64,000 nucleotides of DNA. It comes from Acanthacorydalis orientalis. Its lineage: Eukaryota > Arthropoda > Insecta > Megaloptera > Corydalidae. The stretch covers positions 1,113,542 to 1,177,541 of the forward strand of contig CM068325.1 in the NCBI GenBank assembly GCA_034766995.1, in the 5' to 3' direction. How positions within the stretch are numbered: the stretch's first letter is position 1; each line of letters opens with the position of its first letter. The notes under the pieces were generated by a model that was not told the origin of the DNA, searched no databases, and saw only the letters and a list, made by a program, of their open reading frames with translations. Positions 54,813-64,000 of the stretch are shown piece after piece. The position numbers were made by a program, and so were the translations under genes.

Positions 54813-56720
54813 TTATCGACGTACTCCTTTCGAAATCAATAACCGTTCAATATCAACGACGTTTTCATTCCTATTCAGTTTCAAATGATGTAAGGCTGTG
54901 CGGTTTCTGTAGTCGACTGCGCGAATGTCTGCTCGCAACTCTGCGATTAAATACTCGCAGAAGGCTGTAGTACCGAATGCGCATGCGGTGAGGAGTGGCG
55001 TAAATCCGTCTTTATCCCGTGCTTCGATCGAAAGACCCTTCGAGATCAATAATTTTACAATGTCGACGACGTCTTCATTCCTATTACGCGCCAAACTGTG
55101 TATGGCTGTGCGCTTTCTGTAGCCGAGTGCGAGAATATCTGCTCCCAACTCTACGATGAAATACTCGCAGAATGTTCGAGTGCCGAATGCGCATGCGGTG
55201 AGGAACGGCGTATATCCGTATTTATCCCGTGCTTCGACCGAAAGACCCTTAGAGACCAATAATTCTACAATGTCGACGATATTCTCATTCTTATTTGATG
55301 CCAATTTGTGTAAAGCTGTGCGGTTTTTGTAGCAGACTGCACGGATATCTGCTCGCAACTCTGTGATTAAATACAGACAGAATTTGCGAGTACCGAATAT
55401 GCATGCGGCGAGAAACGGCGTCAATCCATCCTCATCCCGAGCTTCTATTGAAAGGCCGTTTGATATCAATAATTCTGCAATGTCAATGACGTTTTCATTC
55501 TCATTGTGGGCTAAACTGTGTAGGGCTGTGCGTTGCTTGTAGTAGACTGCGCGAATATCCGCTCGCAACTCTTCGATTAAGTACTTACAATACTCTCGTG
55601 TACCAAACGCGCATGCATCGAGGAACGGTGTCAGTCCATCTTCATCGCGGGCTTCTCTTGATAGACCCTTGGAAACCAATAATTCTACAACGTCAACGAT
55701 GTTTTCATTCCTGTTTCCCGTTAAACGGTGTAAGGCTGTGCGTTTCTTGTGGCCGACTGCGTGAATATCTGCTCGCAACTCTGTGATTAAATACAGACAG
55801 ATTGCTCGCGTACCGTACGAGCATGCAACGAGCAACGGTGTTGATCCGTCTTCATCTCGAGCTTCGATCGAAAGATCCTTGGAAATCAATAATTTTGCAA
55901 TTTCCACAATGTCTTCATTTTCATTCAAGACCAGTTTATGTAAGGCTGTGCTGTTTTTATAATCGACTGCATGAATATCTACTTGCATCTCTGCGATTAA
56001 AAATTCGCACATCGTTCGAGTGCCGAACGCGCAAGCAACGAGGAACGGTGTTAGTTCGTGTTTAGTGCGAGCTTCAATCGAGGTGCCTCTGGTGACCAAT
56101 TTATTCACAAATTGATTTTTCCCTTCGATGCAAGATTTCACTAACGCGTGCAGAATTGTCTCCTCGTGATCATCAACAGCGAAAACATCTGCACGTTCTG
56201 CGTTCAATAAACATTCGAAAATCGAATTCGGTGCGAATTCGGCTGCGCAATGAAGCGGAGTTTTATCGCAATTATTTATAGCGTTGACTAAATTCGAACT
56301 AGATAAAAGTTTCACTGTTTCCACTAAGCCGGCTCGTTCTTCGGGTATACGTGCGAGCAAATGTAGAACGGTGTCTCGAGTGGAGTCGTACTTGTGTGCG
56401 AGGTTTATGTTCGTTTCTTCTATTAAATATTTCGAGAGAGACACGTGTCCTCGAGAGGCTGCGTAGTATAAAGTCGTCTTTCCGTCCTCGTCTGTCTCGT
56501 TGACGAACGCATCTCTGTGACCGACGTCCGTGCTTTCTATCAGTGTTCTTACCCTTGCTGTATTGCCCTGCTTCGACGCTCCGAACAATAACTTAATTTT
56601 TTCATGACAGCACTGTTCGCACGGGAATTCAAACAATCTATCGCCGGCCGTGGAAATGTTTTCGGATTCCTCTATGCCGCGGTCACTTTTCAAATTTTCA
56701 TCGCTCGATGACAATTCCAT
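54813..56720 (-). CDS. Ankyrin-repeat protein, single exon
   Basis: 635 residues, uninterrupted, starting MELSSSDENLKSDRG at 56,720. After ~45 acidic/Cys-containing residues (CEQCCHEKIKLLFGASKQGN), ankyrin repeats fill the rest. The N-terminal four or five are diverged (DEDGKTTLYYAASRGHVSLS; NCDKTPLHCAAEFAPNSIFE). From ~residue 212 six copies of a 70-residue double repeat follow, each with SIEARDEDGLTPFLAACxFG and then DIRAVxYKNRTALHKL. The DNA period is exactly 210 bp, so this part grew by tandem duplication. Ankyrin stacks bind other proteins; there is no signal peptide, membrane segment or second domain to suggest a partner. It ends abruptly (LLISKGVRR) after half a repeat. The intact frame in a repeat-rich region suggests a functional gene. 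Horizontal origin, common for ankyrin genes in insects with Wolbachia, cannot be judged here. Confidence 0.85.
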   Translation of the reverse strand: MELSSSDENLKSDRGIEESENISTAGDRLFEFPCEQCCHEKIKLLFGASKQGNTARVRTLIESTDVGHRDAFVNETDEDGKTTLYYAASRGHVSLSKYLIEETNINLAHKYDSTRDTVLHLLARIPEERAGLVETVKLLSSSNLVNAINNCDKTPLHCAAEFAPNSIFECLLNAERADVFAVDDHEETILHALVKSCIEGKNQFVNKLVTRGTSIEARTKHELTPFLVACAFGTRTMCEFLIAEMQVDIHAVDYKNSTALHKLVLNENEDIVEIAKLLISKDLSIEARDEDGSTPLLVACSYGTRAICLYLITELRADIHAVGHKKRTALHRLTGNRNENIVDVVELLVSKGLSREARDEDGLTPFLDACAFGTREYCKYLIEELRADIRAVYYKQRTALHSLAHNENENVIDIAELLISNGLSIEARDEDGLTPFLAACIFGTRKFCLYLITELRADIRAVCYKNRTALHKLASNKNENIVDIVELLVSKGLSVEARDKYGYTPFLTACAFGTRTFCEYFIVELGADILALGYRKRTAIHSLARNRNEDVVDIVKLLISKGLSIEARDKDGFTPLLTACAFGTTAFCEYLIAELRADIRAVDYRNRTALHHLKLNRNENVVDIERLLISKGVRR

Positions 56721-57158
56721 AGTGCTTTTTCTGCAAGAAGATAATGAAAATTTAATAACAGTAGAATATTCGGGACACGTGAAAGTTCACACCGCCACAC
56801 ACTGGAACGACTTGGAAAACATTAAAGGAATGTTTTTTTTTGAAGTGAAACTTCTTTAGGCGCTTTTGCAGTAAATTTTCTGTGCCGAGATGAAAAAGCG
56901 AGCGTAACGGAAGTTATCACGAAGTGAAGTGTGTGCGTGTGTGTGTGAAGGGGAGGGGTTGGCATGTGTAGACGGCAGAAGCGAGCGACCGTGGGGTTTT
57001 ACTGCGCATGCGTACAATCCAAAACGTACATTTCGTGTTTCAGTTACCATAAGCTCATAGTTCAGTGGTACCAACTGAATCGCCATTAGAAGAAAGGGAA
57101 GTTGACGAAATACAATAATAAAAAAAATGTTAATTTTCTAGTTCGATTCTTATTGTTT
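56721..57158 (-). promoter_or_regulatory. Upstream region of the ankyrin gene
   Basis: About 440 bp between the ankyrin start and mariner copy 2. It has a (TG)n-like stretch (GAAGTGTGTGCGTGTGTGTG, ~56,925) and a moderately GC-rich patch at 56,930-57,010, which may include the promoter. No clear TATA box on the minus strand. Confidence 0.3.
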
Positions 57159-57160
57159 TA

Positions 57161-58449
57161 CGAGGGTGGTCCCAGAAGTACCCGGCCTGACCTAGAGATG
57201 GCGGTAGTTGTTTGAAAAATATCACTGTATTAGATAGTACACAATCTAAAAAGCATATGTTTCAAGTTTGAGGACGCCACGTTGTTTAGTATTTGTTTGG
57301 CAGCCATCAATAGTGAACGTTTTCAGTGAATTTGTGAAAATGGAGAAAATTGGTCAACGTTACGTGATACAATACTTTTATTTGAAAGGCCTCAGCCTAA
57401 CCAATATAAAAGCTTAACTGGATTCTACTCCGGGTGAGTCTGCTCCTTCGTTTACAACAGTGAAATATTGGGTAGCTCAGTTTAAACGAGGCCGTACGAG
57501 CTGCCAAGACGAGTATCGCAGTGGTCGACCGAATGAGGTGACGACTCCAGAAACGGTGAAGAATATCCACAAACCGGTACTGGATGATCGTCGACTGAAA
57601 GTGCGCGAGCTAGCAGACATAGTAGGCATTTCAAAAAGTGCGGTACATCGCACATTATCTGAAAATTTGGACATGAGAAAGCTGTGTGCAAGATGGGTGC
57701 CGCGTTTGCTTACACTCGAGCAAAAACCGTGTCGTGAAGATGTTTCAATTGAGTGTTTAGCGAAGTTTCACAGCAACAAAGCAGACTTTTTGAGCCGTTT
57801 CATAACCATGGATGAAACATGGGTCCATCACCTCACAGCCGAGACAAAAGAACAATCAAAACAATGGACTGAAAACGGAGAACCGGCTCCAAAGAAGACG
57901 AAGACCGTTTCATCTGCAGGCAAGGTCATGGCGTCGGTTTTTTGGGATGCGCGTGGGGTAATTTTCATTGACTATCTTGAAAAAGGAAAAACTATCAACG
58001 GCGAGTATTATGCGAACTTATTGCACCGTTTGAGCGAAGAAATCAAGCAAAAACGGCCGCGTTTGACTGAGAAGAAAGAGTTGTTTCATCAAGACAATGC
58101 ACCAGCTCACAAATCCGTTATTGCAATGGCCGAGACTAATGAATTAAAGTTTGAATTGCTACCTCATGCACCCTATTCGCCAGATTTAGCCCCCTCGGAT
58201 TATTTTCTGTTCCTAAACTTGAAAAAATGCCTCAGTGGTCAAAGATTTCCCAACGATGAAGAAGTGATGTCGGCAGTTGATGGGTATTTTGAGGAGCAAG
58301 ACAGTTCTTATTATAAAAAGGGTATCGAACTTATTGAACATCGGTGGGAAAAGTGTATAGAGCTGAAAGGGGATAATGTTGAAAAATAAATATTTTTTCC
58401 AAAATTTCTGTTTTCTTTGTTGGGTCGGGTACTTCTGGGACCACCCTCG
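57161..58449 (+). mobile_element. mariner element, copy 2 (1,289 bp), nearly perfect terminal repeats
   Basis: TA on both sides. The ends are CGAGGGTGGTCCCAGAAGTA in both, continuing CCCG; they match over about 27 bases with one or two differences. This is the best-preserved copy. Confidence 0.96.
57340..58389 (+). pseudogene. mariner transposase, copy 2 (one nonsense codon)
   Basis: Frame begins MEKIGQRYVIQYFYLKGL. It is complete in length (~350 codons) except for one TAA at about codon 26 (KA*LDSTPGESAP), where the copy 3 frame and the frameshifted copy 1 imply Glu. The rest is open to ELKGDNVEK. MDETWVHH, FHQDNAPAHKS and LAPSDYFLF are intact, as are WVPRLL and the HTH motif DIVGISKSAVHRTL. 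An internal start at the methionine-equivalent before KYWVAQF would lose the first DNA-binding helices, so an active enzyme from this copy is unlikely. Confidence 0.93.
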
Positions 58450-58451
58450 TA

Positions 58452-59000
58452 TATATACCATTCTACTCTTATATTAAATTCCTCCATTTGTTCTCTCTTC
58501 TATACTGATTGTTAAAATAACAACGAACAAAAACGAAACCATTCATTTATCACACTAGTTATATTATTACCACCCACATAAACAGTCGACCTGTTCATCA
58601 TCACACAGACGATAACTAACATGAACAACTATTCAGTGTTCATCGCCACCCACTTAGAAAACATAACTAGAGAACAGTTCGGCTAACCGCCACCACCAGC
58701 TTGAAGAAGATAATGGAACATAGAGTAAATGAATACTTTTTCAATTCCTGTATGTGTGCGGTTCTTCTTGTGTCTATAAATTCATCGCTATAAATTAACT
58801 GCCCAATGAATCTGTATAATCAGATCTCACTTACTTTATACAAGACTAGTATTCGTAAACCAGTAATTTATTAAATACACACTTTTGTATTTGTCGGCCC
58901 TACGCTACTCGCTCATACCGCCAATACATTTCCTATTCACGGTTTGTAAACGCGACCAGTTTTTCCACGTACGATTTCAGGTAATCGTTGAGGAATGTTT
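58452..59000. other. Intergenic, nothing recognised
   Basis: AT-rich with no open frame or repeat that I can assign. Confidence 0.5.
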
Positions 59001-59460
59001 CCGAAATAATGCAAAAAAATTAAATAATTTCGTGAGAAAAAAAATCGTTTTCTGATATAAAATTGTAAAAATTTACAAAAAGAGCATCTTTTGAAAAAAA
59101 AAACGATAAGAAAATGTTATTTTATTTTTATTTAATTAAATTTTCGAATGAAATGCATTAAATAATTATCGAGTGAAGGAAAATAATATACACGGACTGC
59201 AAGGATCTAAGAACGTGATGCACTGGTCTAGTGAAGGCGTCGCTCTGTCACTTAGATATTAAGGCTAGATGACTACGGTAGAAAATCTTTCTGTTATAAA
59301 GCCGCTGCGAACACTTTGAAGCCTTTTTTCTTGAAAATGGTTCGGGAGTGCGAGCTAGTACGCCACTATATTAATATCTTTGGGGTAAACATTAAGTTTG
59401 GTCCTAAATTCAATTTTCGAGGTCGTATCCTCCCCTTGTTATTCGTCCAGCAATTTTTAA
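59000..59460 (+). repeat. Dispersed element, copy 1 (different core)
   Basis: The outer parts match 60,990-61,430 in the same orientation (AAAATTGTAAAAATTTACAA; GAGCTAGTACGCCACTATAT; TTTTCGAGGTCGTATC). The middle (59,195-59,285) differs: it has GATGCACTGGTCTAGTGAAG in place of the tRNA-like core of the other copies. Confidence 0.6.
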
Positions 59461-59609
59461 AATTCAGTACAGAAAAAAATAGTGAATCATATAAAAAAAA
59501 TAGAAAAAGTTGGTTTTGCGACCGATCGTAAAGACGTTAAAGAAATGGTCGTTCAATTTACTAAAAAAAGAATCAAATAAACATAACTTCCCTGGCACAA
59601 CTGAATCAG

Positions 59610-60040
59610 CTGGTAGTACTTCGTTAAATGGGCTTTTGCGATATATAATATAGAACTAGCTATTCGAAAGACTGAAGGACTATTACTTACCAGAGCACAT
59701 GTGAATAGAGAAGATGTTTAAAATGATGATAAAACCAAACTAAATGAAAGAAAAACCTACAAATACTCGGAAGAGAGACGAGAAAAAACTAAAAAAAAAA
59801 CAATTTCTTCTTCTGAAACCGGTAAGAAGATAATCGTAACATATGTATCGCAAGAAGAAATTTCAGATGAAGACTGTGATGAATGTGTAGAGTGTACTGA
59901 AAATTGCTAAAGTACGAAATCAAAAGAAAATCGGTTGCAGTGTACAAAATGTTCAGGCTGATTACATGAACCTTGTGATAAGTATGATCCGCTCTGTGAC
60001 CGTTGTGGTCGAAACGTCAAGCGAGAAGCTTTAAAGAAGA
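59610..60040 (+). pseudogene. Decayed transposase with C-terminal PHD-like zinc finger
   Basis: A broken frame reads AIYNIELAIRKTEGLLLTRA, then a Lys-rich stretch, then DEDCDECVECTENC, a TAA, LQCTKC, a TGA in the place of the usual Trp, LHEPCDKYDPLCDRCGR. The Cys/His spacing is that of the PHD-like finger that ends many insect pogo/Tigger- and jerky-type transposases. Only the C-terminal part is recognisable; the catalytic domain is absent or unrecognisable. It sits between copies of the dispersed element. Confidence 0.45.
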
Positions 60041-60369
60041 AATCATTTGTCATTATTATCAAATACTTCTATATTTTTGTTCCTCATTCTTGTAATTTAT
60101 CTTTTTCGATTAAATTTCGTTATATTTTATGAAAAATAGTGTTATGTATCCATCCTCACTACTGTACTGATTTGTAAATAAGGAACGCTAATTTATTATA
60201 TACAGTGTACGAAGTGTCCGTTCTGACTAATTAATTTCAACTGATCTGTCAATTGTATACAGTGGCGTCATATTCCTGTCATTATCGAAGGTACGTATCC
60301 GCCTTTACAAAAGTATTGTCACGTTCCTGTCGTGATTCATGTGGTCACACACTTACAAGCGGACGATGC

Positions 60370-60780
60370 GACCTCGGAAATTGACTTTGGAATCAAACTT
60401 CATGTAGCGGAAGGGTATCACACCAAAGGTATTAATTTAGTAACGTACTAGCTCGCACTGTCCAGCCATTTTCGAGAAAAAGGCTCTAATTTTCGCATCA
60501 AGTTTATAAGAGAAAAATTATTAATTATTTTCTGGTATCTTGATAGATAGGTAGGCAGAAGCGAATCGGCTTCGAGTGTCTGACGTGTCTGGTTCGAGTC
60601 TCGATCGATCCCGTACTGTTTTTTTTTCTTCACCAGAATAATTATGTAATGCTCGTAATGCATTTTATTAAAAAAAATATTTAAACAAAGATCAAATAAA
60701 GTTTACTTGCAATTTTCTTTCAAAAAATGCCCTTTTTTAAATTTTAACAATTTTTTTCAGAGAAAGATTTTTTACATTTT
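60370..60780 (-). repeat. Dispersed element with tRNA-like core, inverted copy
   Basis: Reverse complement of ~61,000-61,440 over ~400 bp. The core GGTAGGCAGAAGCGAATCGG followed ~30 bases later by TGGTTCGAGTCTCGATC resembles a pol III A box and B box. It is therefore either a tRNA-derived SINE or a tRNA-like insertion in a larger element. It does not fold as a complete tRNA by eye. Confidence 0.6.
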
Positions 60781-60999
60781 TTATATCATTTCGAAAACAT
60801 ATTGTTATATCATAGTAAAGTGTCCATGTGATATATTCCACGGAATATTGTGTATAGAGAAAGATATAAAATTCTTTCTTGATCACACCGCGTGATGACT
60901 TTAACGGGATCTTACACCACTCGAATATTTTAATACACGAATATGTTTGCAAAACAATGCAAAAAATTGAAAACAAATTGTGAAAAAATCATTTTTTGA

Positions 61000-61440
61000 A
61001 ATAGAATTGTAAAAGTTTAAAAGAGCATTTTTCGAAAGAAAATTGTGAGAGAATGTAAATTCATCTTTGTTTAAATAATTTTTTTAATAAAATGTATTAA
61101 AAGTATTACATAATTAATCAGGCGAAGAAAAAATATTATAACGGATCGGTCGAGACTCGAACCAGACACGTCAGACGCTTATAGCCGATTCGCTACCGCC
61201 TACCCTAGGAAGATAATTGACAGCGTTCAATAATTTTTCTTTTATAAACCTGATGCGGAAATTTTGGAGCCTTTTTTCATAAAAATGGCTGGATAGTGCA
61301 AGAGTGATAGAGTGGTGAGTGGATAGAGCTAGTACGTTACTATATTAATATACTTGGAGTAACCTACCGCTACACGAACTTTGGTCCCAAAGTCAATTTC
61401 CGAGGTCGTATCGCCCTTTGTCAGATAAAATACAATTTCA
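61000..61440 (+). repeat. Dispersed element with tRNA-like core, direct copy
   Basis: Pairs with 60,370-60,780 as an inverted repeat around a ~220-bp spacer. On its minus strand the core reads GGTAGCGAATCGGC and TGGTTCGAGTCTCGACC. It carries an extra ~25 bp (AGAGTGATAGAGTGGTGAGT) relative to the inverted copy. Confidence 0.6.
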
Positions 61441-62050
61441 TCATACAGAGGACAACATGTAAACGGTGGCTGAGGCCTAGAACCCGTGTGGTTATATTCA
61501 TTGTAGCAATAATTACTATTAAACAGTAACAATAAGCAAATATTTGTTGTTTTTATTTCAAACCTGCAGCGTTTATTATGTTATAAACATATATAAAATT
61601 TAAAAAATATAACAGTTGCATAAAATTCAGATGGGGTATGTTAGCACATGAATGGGACGTTTTATCCACCTGGAGCATTATAGAGCGACCCAACAAAGGT
61701 TTTAGAAAAAAAAGAACCAATTTCTACTAGTCTTTGTTATTCAATGACTGTAACTATGTTAAAAATTCAAAGAGAAACGTTTCATCCATGTAATCTCACG
61801 AAGAAAAGGGAAAAAATTCGGAAAATCTATTTTTATTGACTTTTTTTTAAAAAAATCGGGCACATTGTATACTTTGTCCTATTTAAACATAAAAAGTACC
61901 TGAGAAATACCTAGGAGCGATACTCAACGAATTAAACTTGAAACCTATGAGCTGACGGGCGAACATTTCTCGTCACCATAGATAAACATTCTCTCTGCAT
62001 AGACTTTGTCCTGCGAACAAAGTGACGAGAAATGTAGATTCTTATTAAAT
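61441..62050. other. Intergenic, AT-rich
   Basis: No gene recognised. A short inverted repeat (CATTTCTCGTCAC near 61,964 and GTGACGAGAAATG near 62,021) stands just left of mariner copy 3. Confidence 0.45.
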
Positions 62051-62051
62051 A

Positions 62052-63345
62052 CGAGGGTGGTCCCAGAAGCACCCGACCTAACAAAGAAAACACAAAAATT
62101 TTGGAAAACAATATATTTATTTTTCAACATTATCTCCTTTCAGCTCTATACACTTTTCCCAGCGATGTTCAATAAGTTCGATACCCTTTTTATAATAAGA
62201 ACTGTCTTGCTCCTCAAAATACCCATTAACTGCCGACATCACTTCTTCATCGTTGGGAAATCTTTGACCACTGAGCCATTTTTTCAAGTTTGGGAACAGA
62301 AAATAATCCGAGGGGGCTAAATCTGGCGAATAGGGTGCATGAGGTAGCAATTCAAACTTTAATTCATTAATTTTGGCCATTGCAATAACGGATTTGTGAG
62401 CTGGTGCATTGTCTTGATGAAACAACACTTTCTTCTTAGCCGAATGCGGCCGTTTTTGCTTGATTTCTTCGCTCAAACGTTACAATAAGTTCGCATAATA
62501 CTCGCCGTTGATAGTTTTTCCTTTTTCAAGATAGTCAATGAAAATTATCCCACGCGCATCCCAAAAAACCGACGCCATGACCTTGCCTGCAGATGAAACG
62601 TTCTTCGCCTTCTTTGGAGCCGGTTCTCCCTTTTCAGTCCATTGTTTTAATTGTTCTTTTGTCTCGGGTGTGAAGTGATGGACCTATATTTCATCCATGG
62701 TTATGAAACGGCGCAAAAATTCTGCTTTGTTGCTGTGAAACTTCGCTAAACACTCAACTGAAACATCTTCACGACACTGTTTTTGCTCGAGTGTGAGCAA
62801 ACGCGGCACCCATCTTGCACACAGCGTTCTCATGTCCAAATTTTCAGATAATATGCGATGTACCGCTCTTTTTGAAATGCCTACTATGTCTGCTAGCTCA
62901 CGCACTTTCAGTCGACGGTCATCCAGTACCGCTTTGTAGATTTTCTTCTCCATTTCTGGAGTCGTCGCCTCATTTGGTCGACCACTGCGATGCTCGTCTT
63001 GTCAGCTCGTACGGCTTCTTTTAAACTCTGCTACCCAATATTTCACTGTTGTAAACGAAGGAGCAGACTCACCCAGAGTAGAATCCAGTTCAACTTTTAT
63101 ATTCGTTGGGCTGAGGCCTTTCAAATAAAAGTATTGTATCACGTAACGATGACCAATTTTCTCCATTTTCACAAATTCACTGAAAACGTTCACTATTGAT
63201 GGCTGCCAAACAAATACTAAACAACGTGGCGTCCTCAAACTTAAAACATATGTTTTATAGATTGTGTACTTTCTAATACAGTGATATTTTTCAAACAACT
63301 ACCGACGTCTCTAGGTCAGGCCGGGTACTTCTGGGACCACCCTCG
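62052..63345 (-). mobile_element. mariner element, copy 3 (1,294 bp), inverted and decayed
   Basis: TA-flanked, with terminal repeats CGAGGGTGGTCCCAGAAGCA (left) and the reverse complement of TACTTCTGGGACCACCCTCG (right). Same family as copies 1 and 2 but on the minus strand. Confidence 0.95.
62117..63166 (-). pseudogene. mariner transposase, copy 3 (multiple stops)
   Basis: Starts MEKIGHRYVIQYFYLKGL at 63,166. It is open through the LDSTLGESAPSF segment that is broken in copy 1, and so shows the original frame there. Defects: TGA at the Cys of the RTSCQDE motif (~63,001); a small indel near 62,950; TAG replacing the Trp of MDETW (~62,687); TAA in LLxRLSEEI (~62,482). FHQDNAPAHKS and LAPSDYFLF remain. 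Clearly dead. Confidence 0.93.
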
Positions 63346-63354
63346 TAGAAGAAT

Positions 63355-64000
63355 ATCTGCGAATGAGATCACTAAATTGATACTCAGCAGGATATCCTTT
63401 CGAGTCTATAATAGCTTGCAAACGTCTGTGCATCGAAGAAGTAAATTTATTTATACATTTACTGTTGATTTTTCCTTCATTTTGCTAATAGAACTGTTTT
63501 ATGTTGACCTACAGCGAATTTGATATTTTTCGTACGCATCGATCAAGTTCCTCCCGAATATTATCCTACAGGATTAATGTTCGCCGATTGGACAGGCGTT
63601 TCTAAAAAGTACGGGACATTATATAGAATCAATTCCCTAATTAAGAGGGATTTCTGTTTTGGATCATTGTCATAATGAGAATAACAACTACCCAATAACC
63701 ATAATTTTCTGGTGCTGGTGTGTAATTTTCACTTTAAAATATCCAGATGCATAAATGTTTCTATAATATCGTTAATTATTTGTAAATTGTCCGCCCCAAT
63801 TACTGATACACTCTTCCCACACCATGGTATGCCACCTCCGGGGTTCACGATCGGTTTAACATTTTTCGAGTTCAATTCTTTCCCCTCTTTTCACTACACT
63901 GGTTTTCGCCCATCAGATGCTCACAAGTTTATGTTGCTTTCGTTGCAGAAAATAACCTGTTTTCAAAATTCAAAGTGCTTGTTCCCATAATGTTAGGTAA
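63355..64000 (-). pseudogene. Tc1-like transposase remnant, cut by window end
   Basis: Minus strand, broken frames. DNDPKQKSLLIRELILYNVP followed by FLETPVQSANINPV is the Tc1 motif around the second catalytic Asp (QDNDPKHTS...PPQSPDLNPIE). Further down, SSMHRRLQAI...KGYPAEY matches the family C-terminus. A KPIVNPGGG-IPWCG stretch before it fits the GGGSVMVWG block. Stops and frameshifts throughout. Mariner copy 3 begins ten bases past its 3' end and may have inserted into this element. Confidence 0.7.

Noticed and set aside
60540..60620. Functional tRNA gene
   Set aside because: A- and B-box-like motifs are present, but I could not pair a complete acceptor stem or find a clean anticodon arm, and the sequence occurs as an inverted duplicate inside a dispersed element.

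Overview
The window is a eukaryotic, almost certainly insect, genomic segment dominated by repeats. The evidence is short GT-AG introns (about 60-90 bp), irritans-type mariner elements, an I-like LINE with RNase H, a Tc1-like remnant, (TA)n microsatellites and a mosaic of very AT-rich satellite and CpG-rich, codon-biased exons. A hymenopteran such as an ant is my best guess, but this is inference; nothing here identifies the species.

Layout. 0-4.4 kb: a scrap of reverse transcriptase, then a ~184-bp satellite that flips orientation at ~1,965 (about 10 units forward, 8 reversed), then a ~175-bp satellite. 4.4-7.9 kb: the 3' part of a coiled-coil protein gene (plus strand, possibly ODAD3/CCDC151-like) whose first visible exon abuts the satellite. 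Its last intron and its 3' flank carry the same ~187-bp repeat. 9.7-10.4 kb: an 81-bp tandem repeat.

10.4-41.2 kb: the central feature. A 14.5-17 kb composite block occurs twice in direct tandem (unit A ~10.44-24.3 kb, unit B ~24.96-41.15 kb), each bounded by monomers of the 81-bp repeat. Each unit holds a CpG-rich block starting with a CRE-like TGACGTCA, a TATA-containing and possibly bidirectional promoter, a TTTATT-rich array inside a plausible intron, a 122-bp GC-rich minisatellite, and minus-strand exons. In unit B six of these exons join in phase into a protein ending in a Myb/SANT-type domain that resembles the telomere protein Rap1 (TERF2IP). A separate BRCT-like fragment lies further down each unit. 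The minisatellite seems to derive from the acidic linker of the same gene family. A TTAA-flanked foldback MITE lies in these units and appears to have cut off the 5' end of the unit B gene.

41.27-46.7 kb: an I-like LINE inserted in an 81-bp-repeat monomer. It has intact ORF1, an ORF2 lacking the reverse-transcriptase core, and a later frameshift. 47.6-48.9, 57.2-58.4 and 62.05-63.35 kb: three copies of one mariner family in different states of decay. 52.6-53.4 kb: a second LINE copy with a twin-priming structure. 54.8-56.7 kb: an intact single-exon ankyrin-repeat gene (minus strand) built from six ~210-bp tandem duplications. 59-61.4 kb: three copies, one inverted, of an element with a tRNA-like core, and a decayed transposase ending in a PHD-like zinc finger. 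63.36 kb to the end: a Tc1-like transposase remnant abutted by a mariner.

Two to three host genes are supportable (coiled-coil protein, ankyrin protein, Rap1-like family). The rest is mobile DNA, satellites and segmental duplication. No CRISPR array, rRNA or functional tRNA gene was recognised.
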